Under the pieces are notes generated by a model, which saw only the letters and a list, made by a program, of their open reading frames with translations, made no database searches and was not told where the DNA came from. From assembly GCA_019314425.1 (NCBI GenBank), contig JAFCZI010000010.1, positions 1 through 16,441 of the forward strand: a stretch of 16,441 bases of DNA. The letters run 5' to 3'. Shown here one piece after another: positions 1-7,479 of the stretch (position 1 is the first letter of the stretch; each line of letters begins with the position of its first letter). Source of the DNA: Deltaproteobacteria bacterium (GTDB taxonomy: Bacteria; Desulfobacterota; DSM-4660; Desulfatiglandales; Desulfatiglandaceae). The translations under genes and the position numbers were made by a program.

Positions 1-266
1 ATTGGTCTACACCGATGAGTATGCCATTTATAACCGGTTGGATGAATGGGGTTACGACCATGAAAGCGTGAATCATGGGGCCGGTGAATATGCCAGAGAC
101 GACGATGGAGACGGATTTTGTGAAGTCCATGTGAATATAATGGAAGGCTTCTGGTCATTACTCCGAAGCTGGATTCGTCCACATCGGGGTTTTTGAATTC
201 GTTCATAATGCTGGTAAACGAGGAAAATCCCTGCTTCACTCACTCATTGAGGTGATGATCAAGTAA
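1..266 (+). pseudogene. IS1595/ISXO2-like transposase, 3' remnant with frameshift
   Basis: Only the C-terminal part of an IS1595-family DDE transposase lies in the window; the 5' part is beyond base 1. Visible family signatures are YTDEYAIYNRL, then NHGAGEYA, then HVNIMEGFWSLLRSWIRPHRG. That frame ends at a TGA at 194-196, but the usual C-terminal sequence resumes in the +1 frame from base 192 (FFEFVHNAGKRGKSLLHSL...) and stops at TAA 264-266. Compared with my recollection of intact family members, about 11-12 residues between HRG and FFEFVHN are missing, so a small deletion with frameshift is the simplest reading. The enzyme cannot be functional as a single chain. Family assignment is fairly sure; the exact IS subgroup is not. 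Confidence 0.8.
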
Positions 267-363
267 GACCCCAAAACGCGACATGAGCCAAAGGTTTTTG
301 TGAAAACAGTACGTTCTAGTGCAATAGCAACCAAAATTTATCTTTCAGAAAGAGGAGGAAAAC

Positions 364-1110
364 ATGACTTATTCAATAGCGTTAGCTGGAAAAGGGGGAA
401 CTGGCAAAACCACTACAGCGGGCATGCTGGTCAAATATTTGGTGGAGAGGGGAAAAACGCCTGTCTTAGCCGTCGATGCCGATGCCAATGCGAATCTTAA
501 TGAGGTGTTGGGTCTGGAGGAGGGGGAAACTCTCGGGGATGCTAGGGAAGATATGAAAACAGGTGTGTCACCCGGCATGACAAAAGATGTCTATATGGAG
601 ATGAAACTTCAGGAAGCCATTGTGGAATCAAAAGGCTTCGATCTGATTGTCATGGGACGTCCTGAAGGTTCCGGGTGTTATTGTGCGGCCAACACGCTTC
701 TGACGCAATACCTGGAAAAGTTAATGAACAACTACCGTTGTCTGGTAATCGACAATGAAGCGGGCATGGAACATATCAGCCGACTTACCACCAACAATAT
801 TGACGTGCTTCTGGTGGTATCCGACGCCACAAGGCGAGGTTTACAGGCGGCGAATCGTATTGTGGAATTAGCAGATGCGCTTAAACTAAACATTGCCCGA
901 AAAGTCGTCATGGTTAATCGTACCAGAGAAGGTCAATCCGAGGCTTTGGATGAGGCGCTCAGCCAATATAATCTGGATTTTATCGGCACCGTCCCTGAGG
1001 ATTCAGAAGTTCAACAGTTTGACTTGGAAGGAAGACCGACCGTTGAGTTGCCCAATGAAAATGGAGCTGTCCAGGCGGCATACCGTATTTTTGATAAAAT
1101 AGCACAATAA
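364..1110 (+). CDS. cooC: CooC-type nickel-insertion ATPase for CODH/ACS
   Basis: This 248-residue SIMIBI-class (MinD/ParA-like) ATPase is a CODH accessory protein that helps load Ni into CODH (CooC) or ACS (the closely related AcsF) in the cytoplasm. Seen in the sequence: a deviant Walker A GKGGTGKTT at residues 9-17, a DADAN segment at 38-42, the CooC-typical Cys-x-Cys pair C105/C107 in GRPEGSGCYC (the dimer-interface metal site in characterised CooC proteins), and the switch-like VIDNEAGMEH. Length fits the family (about 250 aa). The start is fixed by AGGAGG at 353-358, five bases before ATG. It is the first gene of the locus, only 97 bases downstream of the IS1595 remnant, and is separated from acsD by a long structured gap, so it may be transcribed separately. 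Assignment to CooC rather than AcsF rests on linkage and is not certain. Confidence 0.92.
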   Translation: MTYSIALAGKGGTGKTTTAGMLVKYLVERGKTPVLAVDADANANLNEVLGLEEGETLGDAREDMKTGVSPGMTKDVYMEMKLQEAIVESKGFDLIVMGRPEGSGCYCAANTLLTQYLEKLMNNYRCLVIDNEAGMEHISRLTTNNIDVLLVVSDATRRGLQAANRIVELADALKLNIARKVVMVNRTREGQSEALDEALSQYNLDFIGTVPEDSEVQQFDLEGRPTVELPNENGAVQAAYRIFDKIAQ

Positions 1111-1115
1111 ACACC

Positions 1116-1155
1116 CAATATATTGTATGTAATTTTTATTTTATACAATATATTG
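1116..1155. promoter_or_regulatory. Paired CAATATATTG palindromes forming a large inverted repeat
   Basis: Just after the cooC stop, the 10-base palindrome CAATATATTG occurs at 1116-1125 and again at 1146-1155, 30 bases apart. With flanking bases, the halves form a perfect 13-base inverted repeat (1116-1128 with 1143-1155) around an AT-rich 14-base spacer. Two spaced palindromes resemble an operator bound by two repressor or activator dimers on nearly the same helical face. The alternative is an AT-rich hairpin at the end of the cooC transcript, but no U-tract follows the stem. The structure is directly visible; its function is inferred. Confidence 0.5.
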
Positions 1156-1203
1156 TGGTTTAAGATATTCGGTAAACCCTTTTAAATTACAGGCAAAAAT
1201 CCC

Positions 1204-1232
1204 TTGACAATGCTTCGATAATCTTTTAGCTT
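1204..1232 (+). promoter_or_regulatory. Candidate sigma70-type promoter for the acs operon
   Basis: A perfect -35 hexamer TTGACA (1204-1209) is followed after 17 bases by TAGCTT (1227-1232), which keeps the conserved TA...T of a -10 box but only three of six consensus bases. It lies about 200 bases before acsD and upstream of two terminator-like hairpins. GATAAT at 1217-1222 is too close to the -35 to serve. The call depends mainly on the -35 box. Confidence 0.35.
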
Positions 1233-1239
1233 GTGAAGA

Positions 1240-1266
1240 TGACCTCGAAAGCGGAGGCATTTTTTT
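1240..1266 (+). terminator. Terminator-like hairpin in the acsD leader
   Basis: TG(A)CCTC at 1240-1246 can pair with GAGGCA at 1254-1259 (six pairs with one bulged A), closing the loop GAAAGCG and followed directly by seven T residues (1260-1266). It could terminate transcripts that read through from cooC, or act as an early leader terminator for the candidate promoter at 1204. The stem is short. Confidence 0.4.
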
Positions 1267-1312
1267 GTACTTACTATGCTAAATTTTTCACAAGTGAAAT
1301 ATTTACCCCTCG

Positions 1313-1368
1313 TTCATTGATGGAATGAATTGTTTTTTATTACCATCGTCTAACAGATGGTTTTTTTT
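1313..1368 (+). promoter_or_regulatory. Tandem hairpins with T-tract: possible attenuator before acsD
   Basis: Two elements lie next to each other. First, TTCATT (1313-1318) and AATGAA (1324-1329) form a hairpin with loop GATGG, followed by a T-rich run. Second, CCATC (1343-1347) and GATGG (1356-1360) form a stem followed by eight T residues (1361-1368), an intrinsic-terminator layout. CCATC could instead pair with the GATGG loop at 1319-1323, so the terminator has a possible competing partner. It ends 66 bases before the acsD start codon. The pairings are seen; regulation by attenuation is inferred and no ligand class is recognised. Confidence 0.4.
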
Positions 1369-1434
1369 ATGAGGCCGTGGCAGTAAGTCACGATTGTGAA
1401 CAAACTAAAGAATCCAAGAAGGAGGTATACAAAA

Positions 1435-2988
1435 TTGGCCTTTGAGATTCCCGAACAGCCCTATTCTGGAAGAATAGGGGAAACAACACTTGGCGTTGGA
1501 GACGGCGCCGTTACCCTGGGTGGAGGCGATTCATACCCATTTCATCTCTTTGAAGGCAATATGCCCAATGCCCCGAAGATTGCAATGGAAGTCTGGGATT
1601 ATGACCCCTCCGAAGAATGGCCTGAGGCTGCGATCGCACCTTTTAAGGATGTGATTGGTACCCCTGATGCGTGGGCCAAAAAATGCGTGGACGAGTACGG
1701 CGCCGATCTGATCGTACTCCAACTGAAGGGCACGGATCCAAACGGACTGGATCGAGCTGCTGACGAAACCGCGAAAATTGCCAAAAAAGTTTCCGATGCG
1801 GTGAATGTGCCCCTGGTTTTATGGGGAACCGCCAACAACACAAAGGACGAAGAGGTGTTGAAAAAGATCTCGGAAGCCTGCGATGGCAAGAACGTGGCCC
1901 TTGGACCGGTGGAAGAAGCAAACTACAAAGGTGTGGGCGCCAGCTCTCTCGGTTATGGGCAGACGATTGTTTCATCTTCCCCCATTGATGTGAACCTGGC
2001 CAAACAGCTCAATATTCTTCTGGGTAATCTGGGCGTTAACAACGACAAAATTATCGTTGATCCCACCACCGGCGGTCTTGGATACGGTATGGAATATTCA
2101 TACTCGGTTATGGAACGGATTATGATGGCAGCCCTGACCCAGGAAGACGAAAAACTGCAGATTCCCATGATCTGCAATGTGGGCAATGAAATCTGGAAAT
2201 GCAAGGAAGCCAAACAAAGCATTGAAGAAGCCCCGACGCTCGGTGATCCTGAAAAGCGAGGGATCATGATGGAGTCTGTGGCAGCTGTCTGTTACCTGCT
2301 GGCTGGTGCGTCCGTGGTTATTTTGCGCCACCCTGAAAGCGTTCGTTTGACCAAATCTTTTATCGAACTGCTCTCAAACGGCGGAACGGCGTCCAATGTG
2401 GCTGATATCTCCAAGGTTCTTGACCTTGAAAAAGCGGATCTCTTGGCGCTTTCTCCGGAACCCAATCTTGATTTCGGGGAACCGGAAGCCGAAAAGAAAC
2501 CGGCAGCCAAGGCAGCAAAAAAGCCGGCAGCCAAAGCCGAAGTGAAAGCAGCGCTAAAGGCGGCGTCCGCACCCAAAGCGGAAGCGAAGTCGGCAGCCAA
2601 GGCTGAAGTAAAGGAGGCGCCAAAAGAGGATCCGGAAGCCAAGGTGAAATTGGAAGCGGAAGCCAAAGCCGAGGCCGAAGCCAAGACTAAATTGGAAGCG
2701 GAAGCCAAAGTGGTAGCGGAAGCCAAGGCCAAGGCCGACGCTGAGGCTAAAGTTAAGGCGGAAGCAGACGCCAAGGTCAAAGTCGAGGCCGAAGCGGCGG
2801 CAGCGGAAGTGGCCAAACGTGAGGCCGAGGAAGATGAGTTGAGGCGGAAAAGGGTAAAGGAGCAGGAAGAACGGCTTGCCAAGAAGGCATCGGGTGCTGC
2901 TGAGAAAAAGGTTTCCGTGACTGCCGCAAAAGTTACGAAAACCAGTAAACAAAAGACGGTAAGTAAGTTTAAAAAAATACGTAGATAA
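1435..2988 (+). CDS. acsD: Corrinoid iron-sulfur protein small subunit with repetitive C-terminal tail
   Basis: This is the small (delta-type) subunit of the corrinoid Fe-S protein, which with AcsC holds the cobamide carrying the methyl group between AcsE and acetyl-CoA synthase. The family TIM-barrel domain fills roughly residues 1-350: PFHLFEGNMPNAPKIAMEV, CVDEYGADLIVLQLKGTDP, SPIDVNLAKQLNILL, IIVDPTTGGLGYGMEYSYSVMERI and LAGASVVILRHPESV are recognisable. After residue 350 comes a tail of about 168 residues, almost wholly Ala/Lys/Glu, absent from the roughly 320-residue acetogen protein. I chose TTG at 1435 because AAGGAGGT (1419-1426) lies eight bases before it; the in-frame GTG at 1396 would translate the ribosome site itself as RRRY. 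Predicted length is 517 aa. It is the first gene of the main operon, 84 bases before CODH, and apart from acsC, unlike acetogen clusters where acsC and acsD adjoin. Confidence 0.93.
   Translation: MAFEIPEQPYSGRIGETTLGVGDGAVTLGGGDSYPFHLFEGNMPNAPKIAMEVWDYDPSEEWPEAAIAPFKDVIGTPDAWAKKCVDEYGADLIVLQLKGTDPNGLDRAADETAKIAKKVSDAVNVPLVLWGTANNTKDEEVLKKISEACDGKNVALGPVEEANYKGVGASSLGYGQTIVSSSPIDVNLAKQLNILLGNLGVNNDKIIVDPTTGGLGYGMEYSYSVMERIMMAALTQEDEKLQIPMICNVGNEIWKCKEAKQSIEEAPTLGDPEKRGIMMESVAAVCYLLAGASVVILRHPESVRLTKSFIELLSNGGTASNVADISKVLDLEKADLLALSPEPNLDFGEPEAEKKPAAKAAKKPAAKAEVKAALKAASAPKAEAKSAAKAEVKEAPKEDPEAKVKLEAEAKAEAEAKTKLEAEAKVVAEAKAKADAEAKVKAEADAKVKVEAEAAAAEVAKREAEEDELRRKRVKEQEERLAKKASGAAEKKVSVTAAKVTKTSKQKTVSKFKKIRR
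2482..2985 (+). repeat. Degenerate Ala/Lys/Glu repeat encoding the AcsD tail
   Basis: The 3' third of acsD is built from short imperfect repeats of the form (K/E)AEAKA, KPAAKA and KLEAEAKA. At DNA level, a 22-base unit beginning AAATTGGAAGCGGAAGCC recurs exactly at 2647-2668 and 2689-2710 (period 42 bases, 14 residues). A first part is rich in KPAAKA, a middle part is strongly heptad-like (EAEAKAEAEAKTKLEAEAK), then comes a charged stretch (EEDELRRKRVKEQEERLAKK) and a basic end (TSKQKTVSKFKKIRR). This predicts a long, mostly helical or disordered arm. Such sequence is prone to slippage, so copy number may vary between strains. Confidence 0.85.
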
Positions 2989-3072
2989 CTTTTAGCAAAT
3001 AACTTTTTATAAGAATTAGTTAACTTGTGTTTATTAACCCTTCAGTAAAAATAATATGAGGAGGAACCTCTA

Positions 3073-5103
3073 ATGGTGGAAGAAAAACCGAAAGTAGCCA
3101 AGTTGGAAAAAAAGAAAAAAGTGGTTGATCCTGTAGCAGCCTCCATAGACGTTGCATCACAGGAAATGATAACGAGAGCAACGGAGCTGGGCATAGAAAC
3201 GATTTTTGATCGGGCTCTGAGCATGAAACCCTGTAATATTGGAGTTCAGGGGACGTGCTGTAAAAACTGTTCCATGGGGCCTTGCCGTTTGCCGCTTCCC
3301 AAAGGGGGAATTGAAGGCAAAGATGAAAGAAAAGGTTTGTGCGGGGCCACGGCCAACACCATTGCCGCTCGTAACTTCGTCCGGATGATCGCCGGCGGTG
3401 CGGCGGCCCATTCAGATCATGGACGCGGTGTTGCCGAGGTTTTTTTGGCTGTAGCGCGGAAAGAAACGGACCTTTATAAAGTCAAGGATTTTGACAAACT
3501 TCTTGCTGTGGCAGGACACCTTGGCGTTGCAACCACCGTCGAAGTGGATGGTGAAGAGGTTGATAGGGATATGGACGAAATTGTCCTTGAAACTGCGGAA
3601 GTTGCTTTGGGTGAATGGGGTAAAACAGAGGGAGAACTTTTGTATGCGAAAAGAGCCCCTGAAGCCCGTTATGAACTATGGAAAAAACAGGGTGTTATTC
3701 CAAGAAATATAGACAGAGAAATTGTTGAGATCATGCACCGCACTCACATAGGCGTTGACCAGGATTACAAGAACCTCATGAAACAGGGAACCAGAGCAGC
3801 CATAGCCGACGGCTGGGGTGGATCAATGCTTGCTACTGATTTGCAGGATATCCTCTTTGGGACGCCTTATCCTGTTCAGTCAGAGGCAAACCTGGGCGTT
3901 ATGAAGGAAGATCATGTCAATCTTATTATCCATGGTCATGAGCCCATTCTTTCAGAGATGATTGTAGCGGTTGCCGATACCGAGGAAATGATTGAGTATG
4001 CAAAAAAGAAGGGTGCAAAGGGTATTCAGCTAAGCGGTATTTGCTGTACGGCAAACGAGATGCTGCAGCGCCACGGTGTGCCGCTTTGTGGAACGTTTCT
4101 ACAGCAGGAACTGGCCATTATCACCGGGGCCTGCGACGCCATGGTGGTGGATATTCAGTGTATCATGCAAAACATTGCAAATGTTGCAGAGTGTTTTCAT
4201 ACAAAAGTAATTACAACTCATCCCATTGCCAAGATGGAACAGGAAAGTGTAATTCATATTGAATTTGATGAACATCACGCCCTTGAGGATGCCAAGCGGA
4301 TCGTTAAGATGGCCATCGATAACTTTGAAAACCGCAAGGCTGAAGTCATGATTCCGCAACATAAAGCGCCAGTGGTGGCGGGGTTTGGCGTGGAGTCCGT
4401 TGAATATCATCTCGGCGGCAGTTTCCGCGGTACTTACTACACCCTCAATGATAACATCATCAATGGTCGTATTCGCGGTGTGGCCGGCGTGGTGGGATGC
4501 AACAATGCACGAACCAGGCATAATGAAGGTCATTTGGCCGTTGTCAAGGAACTCATTAAAAATGATGTTCTTGTCTTAACCACCGGGTGCAATGCCATTG
4601 CCTGCGCTATGGAAGGCTTGCTGACGCCTGAATCCGCAGCTGTCTTTTGCGGCCCCGGACTTGCCGAAGTTTGTGAAACCGTCGGTATCCCTCCGGTCCT
4701 TCATCTTGGGTCCTGTGTCGATAACAGCCGTATTCTTCTCGCAGCAACGGAGGTGGTCAAAGCCGGCGGCCTTGGTAATGATATCAGTGAATGGCCTGTG
4801 GCGGGAAGTGCTCCGGAATGGATGAGCGAAAAGGCCATCAGCATCGGGCATTATTTTGTGGTGTCAGGTGTGTATACGGTGTTTGGCGTTACATTGCCCA
4901 CGAGCGGCGCTCCGGTATTCCACGATTACATCACCAAGGAGTTTGAGAAAATGTATGGCGGCATGTGGGATGTGGAGATCGACCCCATCAAACATGCCCA
5001 CATGATGATTGCCCATATCGATAAAAAGCGGAAAGAACTGGGCATAGACAAGGCCAGGGAGAGGGTCCTTATGGATATGCAAAGCCGTCAGGAGATGGGT
5101 TAA
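3073..5103 (+). CDS. acsA: Ni-Fe carbon monoxide dehydrogenase catalytic subunit of CODH/ACS
   Basis: The 676-residue protein interconverts CO2 and CO on a Ni-Fe-S C-cluster and passes CO to acetyl-CoA synthase through an internal channel. Seen near the N-terminus: C54, C62, C63, C66, C71 and C90, the spacing of the D- and B-cluster ligands in characterised CODHs. C-cluster candidates are the HGHEP histidines (287/289), C324 or C325 (GICCTAN), C363 (DIQC), C476 (VVGCNN), C506 (TTGCNA) and C548 (LGSCVDNSR), so the active site appears complete. Length is normal except for a lysine-rich N-terminal extension of about 15 residues (KLEKKKK). GGAGG (3060-3064) precedes ATG by eight bases; flanking GAGG/CCTC could form a small hairpin over this site. 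The position between acsD and acsB marks it as the acetyl-CoA-forming CODH rather than a free-standing CooS; cooS is the alternative symbol. Confidence 0.96.
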   Translation: MVEEKPKVAKLEKKKKVVDPVAASIDVASQEMITRATELGIETIFDRALSMKPCNIGVQGTCCKNCSMGPCRLPLPKGGIEGKDERKGLCGATANTIAARNFVRMIAGGAAAHSDHGRGVAEVFLAVARKETDLYKVKDFDKLLAVAGHLGVATTVEVDGEEVDRDMDEIVLETAEVALGEWGKTEGELLYAKRAPEARYELWKKQGVIPRNIDREIVEIMHRTHIGVDQDYKNLMKQGTRAAIADGWGGSMLATDLQDILFGTPYPVQSEANLGVMKEDHVNLIIHGHEPILSEMIVAVADTEEMIEYAKKKGAKGIQLSGICCTANEMLQRHGVPLCGTFLQQELAIITGACDAMVVDIQCIMQNIANVAECFHTKVITTHPIAKMEQESVIHIEFDEHHALEDAKRIVKMAIDNFENRKAEVMIPQHKAPVVAGFGVESVEYHLGGSFRGTYYTLNDNIINGRIRGVAGVVGCNNARTRHNEGHLAVVKELIKNDVLVLTTGCNAIACAMEGLLTPESAAVFCGPGLAEVCETVGIPPVLHLGSCVDNSRILLAATEVVKAGGLGNDISEWPVAGSAPEWMSEKAISIGHYFVVSGVYTVFGVTLPTSGAPVFHDYITKEFEKMYGGMWDVEIDPIKHAHMMIAHIDKKRKELGIDKARERVLMDMQSRQEMG

Positions 5104-5118
5104 CAAATAGTGCAAAGA

Positions 5119-5132
5119 ACTTTAATTAAAGT
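5119..5132. promoter_or_regulatory. 14-base palindrome between CODH and ACS genes
   Basis: ACTTTAATTAAAGT is a perfect palindrome lying in the 87-base gap between the CODH stop and the acsB start. It is AT-rich like the CAATATATTG pair upstream of acsD but unrelated in sequence. It could be a protein site or an intercistronic RNA feature; chance in an AT-rich gap is also possible. Confidence 0.25.
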
Positions 5133-5190
5133 ATAGAACTGATATTGAAATTTAAGGATAAGAATAAATCCTCAACGAAGGAGGAACAAA

Positions 5191-7401
5191 ATGTCAAGAT
5201 TAATAGCGTTTGCAGCCATACAGGGTGGCTATAAAGTGGTTTCACAGGCTGAAGGAGCATACCAGAAGGCCCTTGAGACGTATGATGCCAGCACAGCGGT
5301 CGGTTTTCCAAATACGGCCTATTTCCTGCCGGTTATATATTCTCTATTTGGAATAGAGGTTAAAACACTTGAGGACATGAAAGAACCCCTGGAAATTGCG
5401 CGGGGACTTCTTCCGCCGCATATTAAAGGTAAAAACTGGCTTCCTTTCCTGGGTCCTTTACTGGATGCGGGGATGGCAGGGATTATCTCTTTTGAAATTA
5501 TAGAGGCGTTAAGGTATTTGAATGAGCCCGATTTTTATCTTCATGCGGAAGATCCGGATATCGACGCCGGTAAGATCTGGCTCGGGGCTGCGGATGATAC
5601 CATTTTCAGAAAAAGGGGCGTCGAGTTTGTTGACGGATCAGCGCCGGGGTTTGCCGCGATCGTTGGAGCGGCGCCAACTCCTGAAATTGCCAAGATGATT
5701 GTTGAAGATTACCAGAAAAAAGGTCTTTACATGTTTCTGGCTGCGAGTCATAACGGTACATCTGTGACCGAACAGCTTATTGAAGCAGGCGTGCAGGTGG
5801 GGTGGAATACGAGGATCGCAACGTTTGGCCCTTATATTTCTTCAGCCGTATTTGCGGTCGGTTTTGCCAACAGGGTTGCCATGGCATTTGGTGGTGTTCA
5901 ACCCGGTGATTATAAAAAGATACTGATGTATAATAAAGAGCGGGTATTTGCCTTTGTTAACGCTCTGGGTGATGTTGGAACCGAATGGGGCGTTGCTGCG
6001 GCAGGATGTGTAAACTGGGGTTTCCCCACCATCGCCGATACGGATATTACCCAGATCCTTCCTACGGGTATCTGTACGTATGAGCATGTGGTGTCCCCTG
6101 TTTCTTACGATGAAATCTGCCAGAGATCCATCGAGGTTCGCGGACTTAAGGTAACGGTATCCGAAATAAAGATTCCGCTTTCATATGGTCCGGCGTTCGA
6201 GGGTGAGCGTGTCCGTAAGGATGATCTCTACATGGAGATGGGCAGTAAGACCCAGTGTACCGAGCTGTGTAAAATGGCCGAGATGAATGAGATCGAAGAC
6301 GGCAAGGTGGAAGTGATCGGCCCGGACATAGGCGATATCAAGAAAGGTGATCGATTGCCTCTGGGTCTCTATGTTCAAGTCGCCGGTCGCGAAATGCAAC
6401 CCGACTTTGAGCCCATTCTGGAACGTCAGATGCACCATCTCATCAACTATGCCCAGTTTATCATGCACATCGGACAGCGGGACATCGCCTGGGTGAGGGT
6501 CAGTGATCAGGCCGTTGAGAAGGGCTTTACCATCAAGGATCTCGGTGTGATCTTGCACGCAAAACTGCACCAGGATTTCGGTAACATTCTGGATAAGGTT
6601 CAAGTGACCCTGTACACCCAACAGGAAGATGTGGATAAACTTACCAAACGGGCCAGGGCCGAGTACAAAAAACGGGATGAGCGGGTCGAGAACATGACCG
6701 ACGAAAGTGTGGAGACGTTTTATTCCTGTACCCTGTGCCAGTCTTTTGCGCCCAGCCATGTTTGTATGGTCAGTCCCGAGCGGACCGGCCTTTGCGGTGC
6801 GTACAACTGGATGGACTGTAAGGCCTCCTATGAAATCAATCCAACCGGTCCCAACCAGCCCGTGGAAAAAGGCGAGGTTCTTGACCCGGTTCTAGGTCAG
6901 TTCAAGGGTGTCAATGATTTTGTTTTCAAGACCTCCCGGCAGACCATTGATCATTACAATTTATACTCCATCGTTCACGATCCCATGACCACTTGTGGTT
7001 GCTGTGAGGCCATCGCGGCGGTGCTGCCCGGTTGTAACGGTGTTATGAGCGTACATCGAGACTACCCCGGTGAGACCCCCTGCGGCATGAGGTTCACGAC
7101 CCTTGCCGGCGTCATGGGAGGCGGCCTGTCCTCACCCGGTTTTGTGGGTCACGGCAAGTTTAACCTGACCCAGCGTAAGTTTATATCCGGAGACGGCGGC
7201 CTCTTTCGTATTGTGTGGATCCCCAAATCCTTGAAGGAAGAACTCAGGGACCGACTGGTTGCTCGTGGAGAGGAATTGGGCATGCCCGATTTCGTTGACC
7301 GGATTGCCGATGAAACTGTGGGAACGGATGAAGAAACCGTTCTGGCATTCCTCAAGGAAAAGGACCATCCCGCCCTCAAGATGGACCCCATCGTGGGGTA
7401 A
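5191..7401 (+). CDS. acsB: Acetyl-CoA synthase catalytic subunit
   Basis: This 736-residue enzyme condenses the methyl group from the corrinoid protein, CO from CODH and coenzyme A into acetyl-CoA at the A-cluster (a [4Fe-4S] cubane bridged to two Ni). The cubane cysteines are C513, C516, C525 and C535 (SCTLCQSFAPSHVC...GLCG), with the spacing 3-9-10 of the characterised Moorella enzyme. The C602-G-C604 pair in TTCGCCEAI supplies the distal Ni ligands. The N-terminal CODH-contacting region (VGFPNTAYFLPVIYSLFG), the middle domain and the C-terminal A-cluster domain are all present, and length matches bacterial AcsB (about 730 aa), not the shorter archaeal beta subunit. AAGGAGGA at 5179-5186 sets the ATG start. 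It follows CODH by 87 bases and precedes acsC by 78. No truncation or missing key residue is seen. Confidence 0.97.
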   Translation: MSRLIAFAAIQGGYKVVSQAEGAYQKALETYDASTAVGFPNTAYFLPVIYSLFGIEVKTLEDMKEPLEIARGLLPPHIKGKNWLPFLGPLLDAGMAGIISFEIIEALRYLNEPDFYLHAEDPDIDAGKIWLGAADDTIFRKRGVEFVDGSAPGFAAIVGAAPTPEIAKMIVEDYQKKGLYMFLAASHNGTSVTEQLIEAGVQVGWNTRIATFGPYISSAVFAVGFANRVAMAFGGVQPGDYKKILMYNKERVFAFVNALGDVGTEWGVAAAGCVNWGFPTIADTDITQILPTGICTYEHVVSPVSYDEICQRSIEVRGLKVTVSEIKIPLSYGPAFEGERVRKDDLYMEMGSKTQCTELCKMAEMNEIEDGKVEVIGPDIGDIKKGDRLPLGLYVQVAGREMQPDFEPILERQMHHLINYAQFIMHIGQRDIAWVRVSDQAVEKGFTIKDLGVILHAKLHQDFGNILDKVQVTLYTQQEDVDKLTKRARAEYKKRDERVENMTDESVETFYSCTLCQSFAPSHVCMVSPERTGLCGAYNWMDCKASYEINPTGPNQPVEKGEVLDPVLGQFKGVNDFVFKTSRQTIDHYNLYSIVHDPMTTCGCCEAIAAVLPGCNGVMSVHRDYPGETPCGMRFTTLAGVMGGGLSSPGFVGHGKFNLTQRKFISGDGGLFRIVWIPKSLKEELRDRLVARGEELGMPDFVDRIADETVGTDEETVLAFLKEKDHPALKMDPIVG

Positions 7402-7416
7402 AGATATAAACATGAG

Positions 7417-7448
7417 CCGAGGCGCGGTCCTGTGTGGCTGCGCTTCGG
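7417..7448 (+). other. Stable intercistronic RNA hairpin between acsB and acsC
   Basis: CCGAGGCGC (7417-7425) pairs with GCGCTTCGG (7440-7448) over nine base pairs with one G-U, closing a 14-base loop. No T-tract follows, so it is not a standard terminator. It lies 16 bases after the acsB stop and 31 bases before acsC. A likely role is protecting upstream mRNA or setting the AcsB:AcsC ratio, but this is inferred. Confidence 0.45.
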
Positions 7449-7479
7449 GTTTCAATTAATTCTGAGTTAGGAGTTTACT

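Noticed and set aside
1286..1299. TTTCAC-AA-GTGAAA as a CRP/FNR-type site
   Set aside because: The half-sites do not match TGTGA/TCACA or TTGAT/ATCAA with the proper spacing; left as an unassigned short palindrome.
1396..1434. GTG start giving a 13-residue longer AcsD
   Set aside because: The added codons include the Shine-Dalgarno sequence AAGGAGGT itself; TTG 1435 has ideal spacing and gives a normal family N-terminus.
2640..2820. CRISPR-like or tandem regulatory repeat
   Set aside because: The repeats are coding, imperfect, in one frame and without unique spacers; no cas genes are present.
2292..2882. Antisense 196-codon Ser/Ala-rich open frame opposite acsD
   Set aside because: It is a by-product of the Ala/Lys/Glu repeat read on the other strand; it has no ribosome site and no recognisable domain.
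7412..7459. 15-codon leader peptide before acsC (MSRGAVLCGCASGFN)
   Set aside because: No clear ribosome site and no regulatory codon run; it overlaps the hairpin by chance as far as can be seen.
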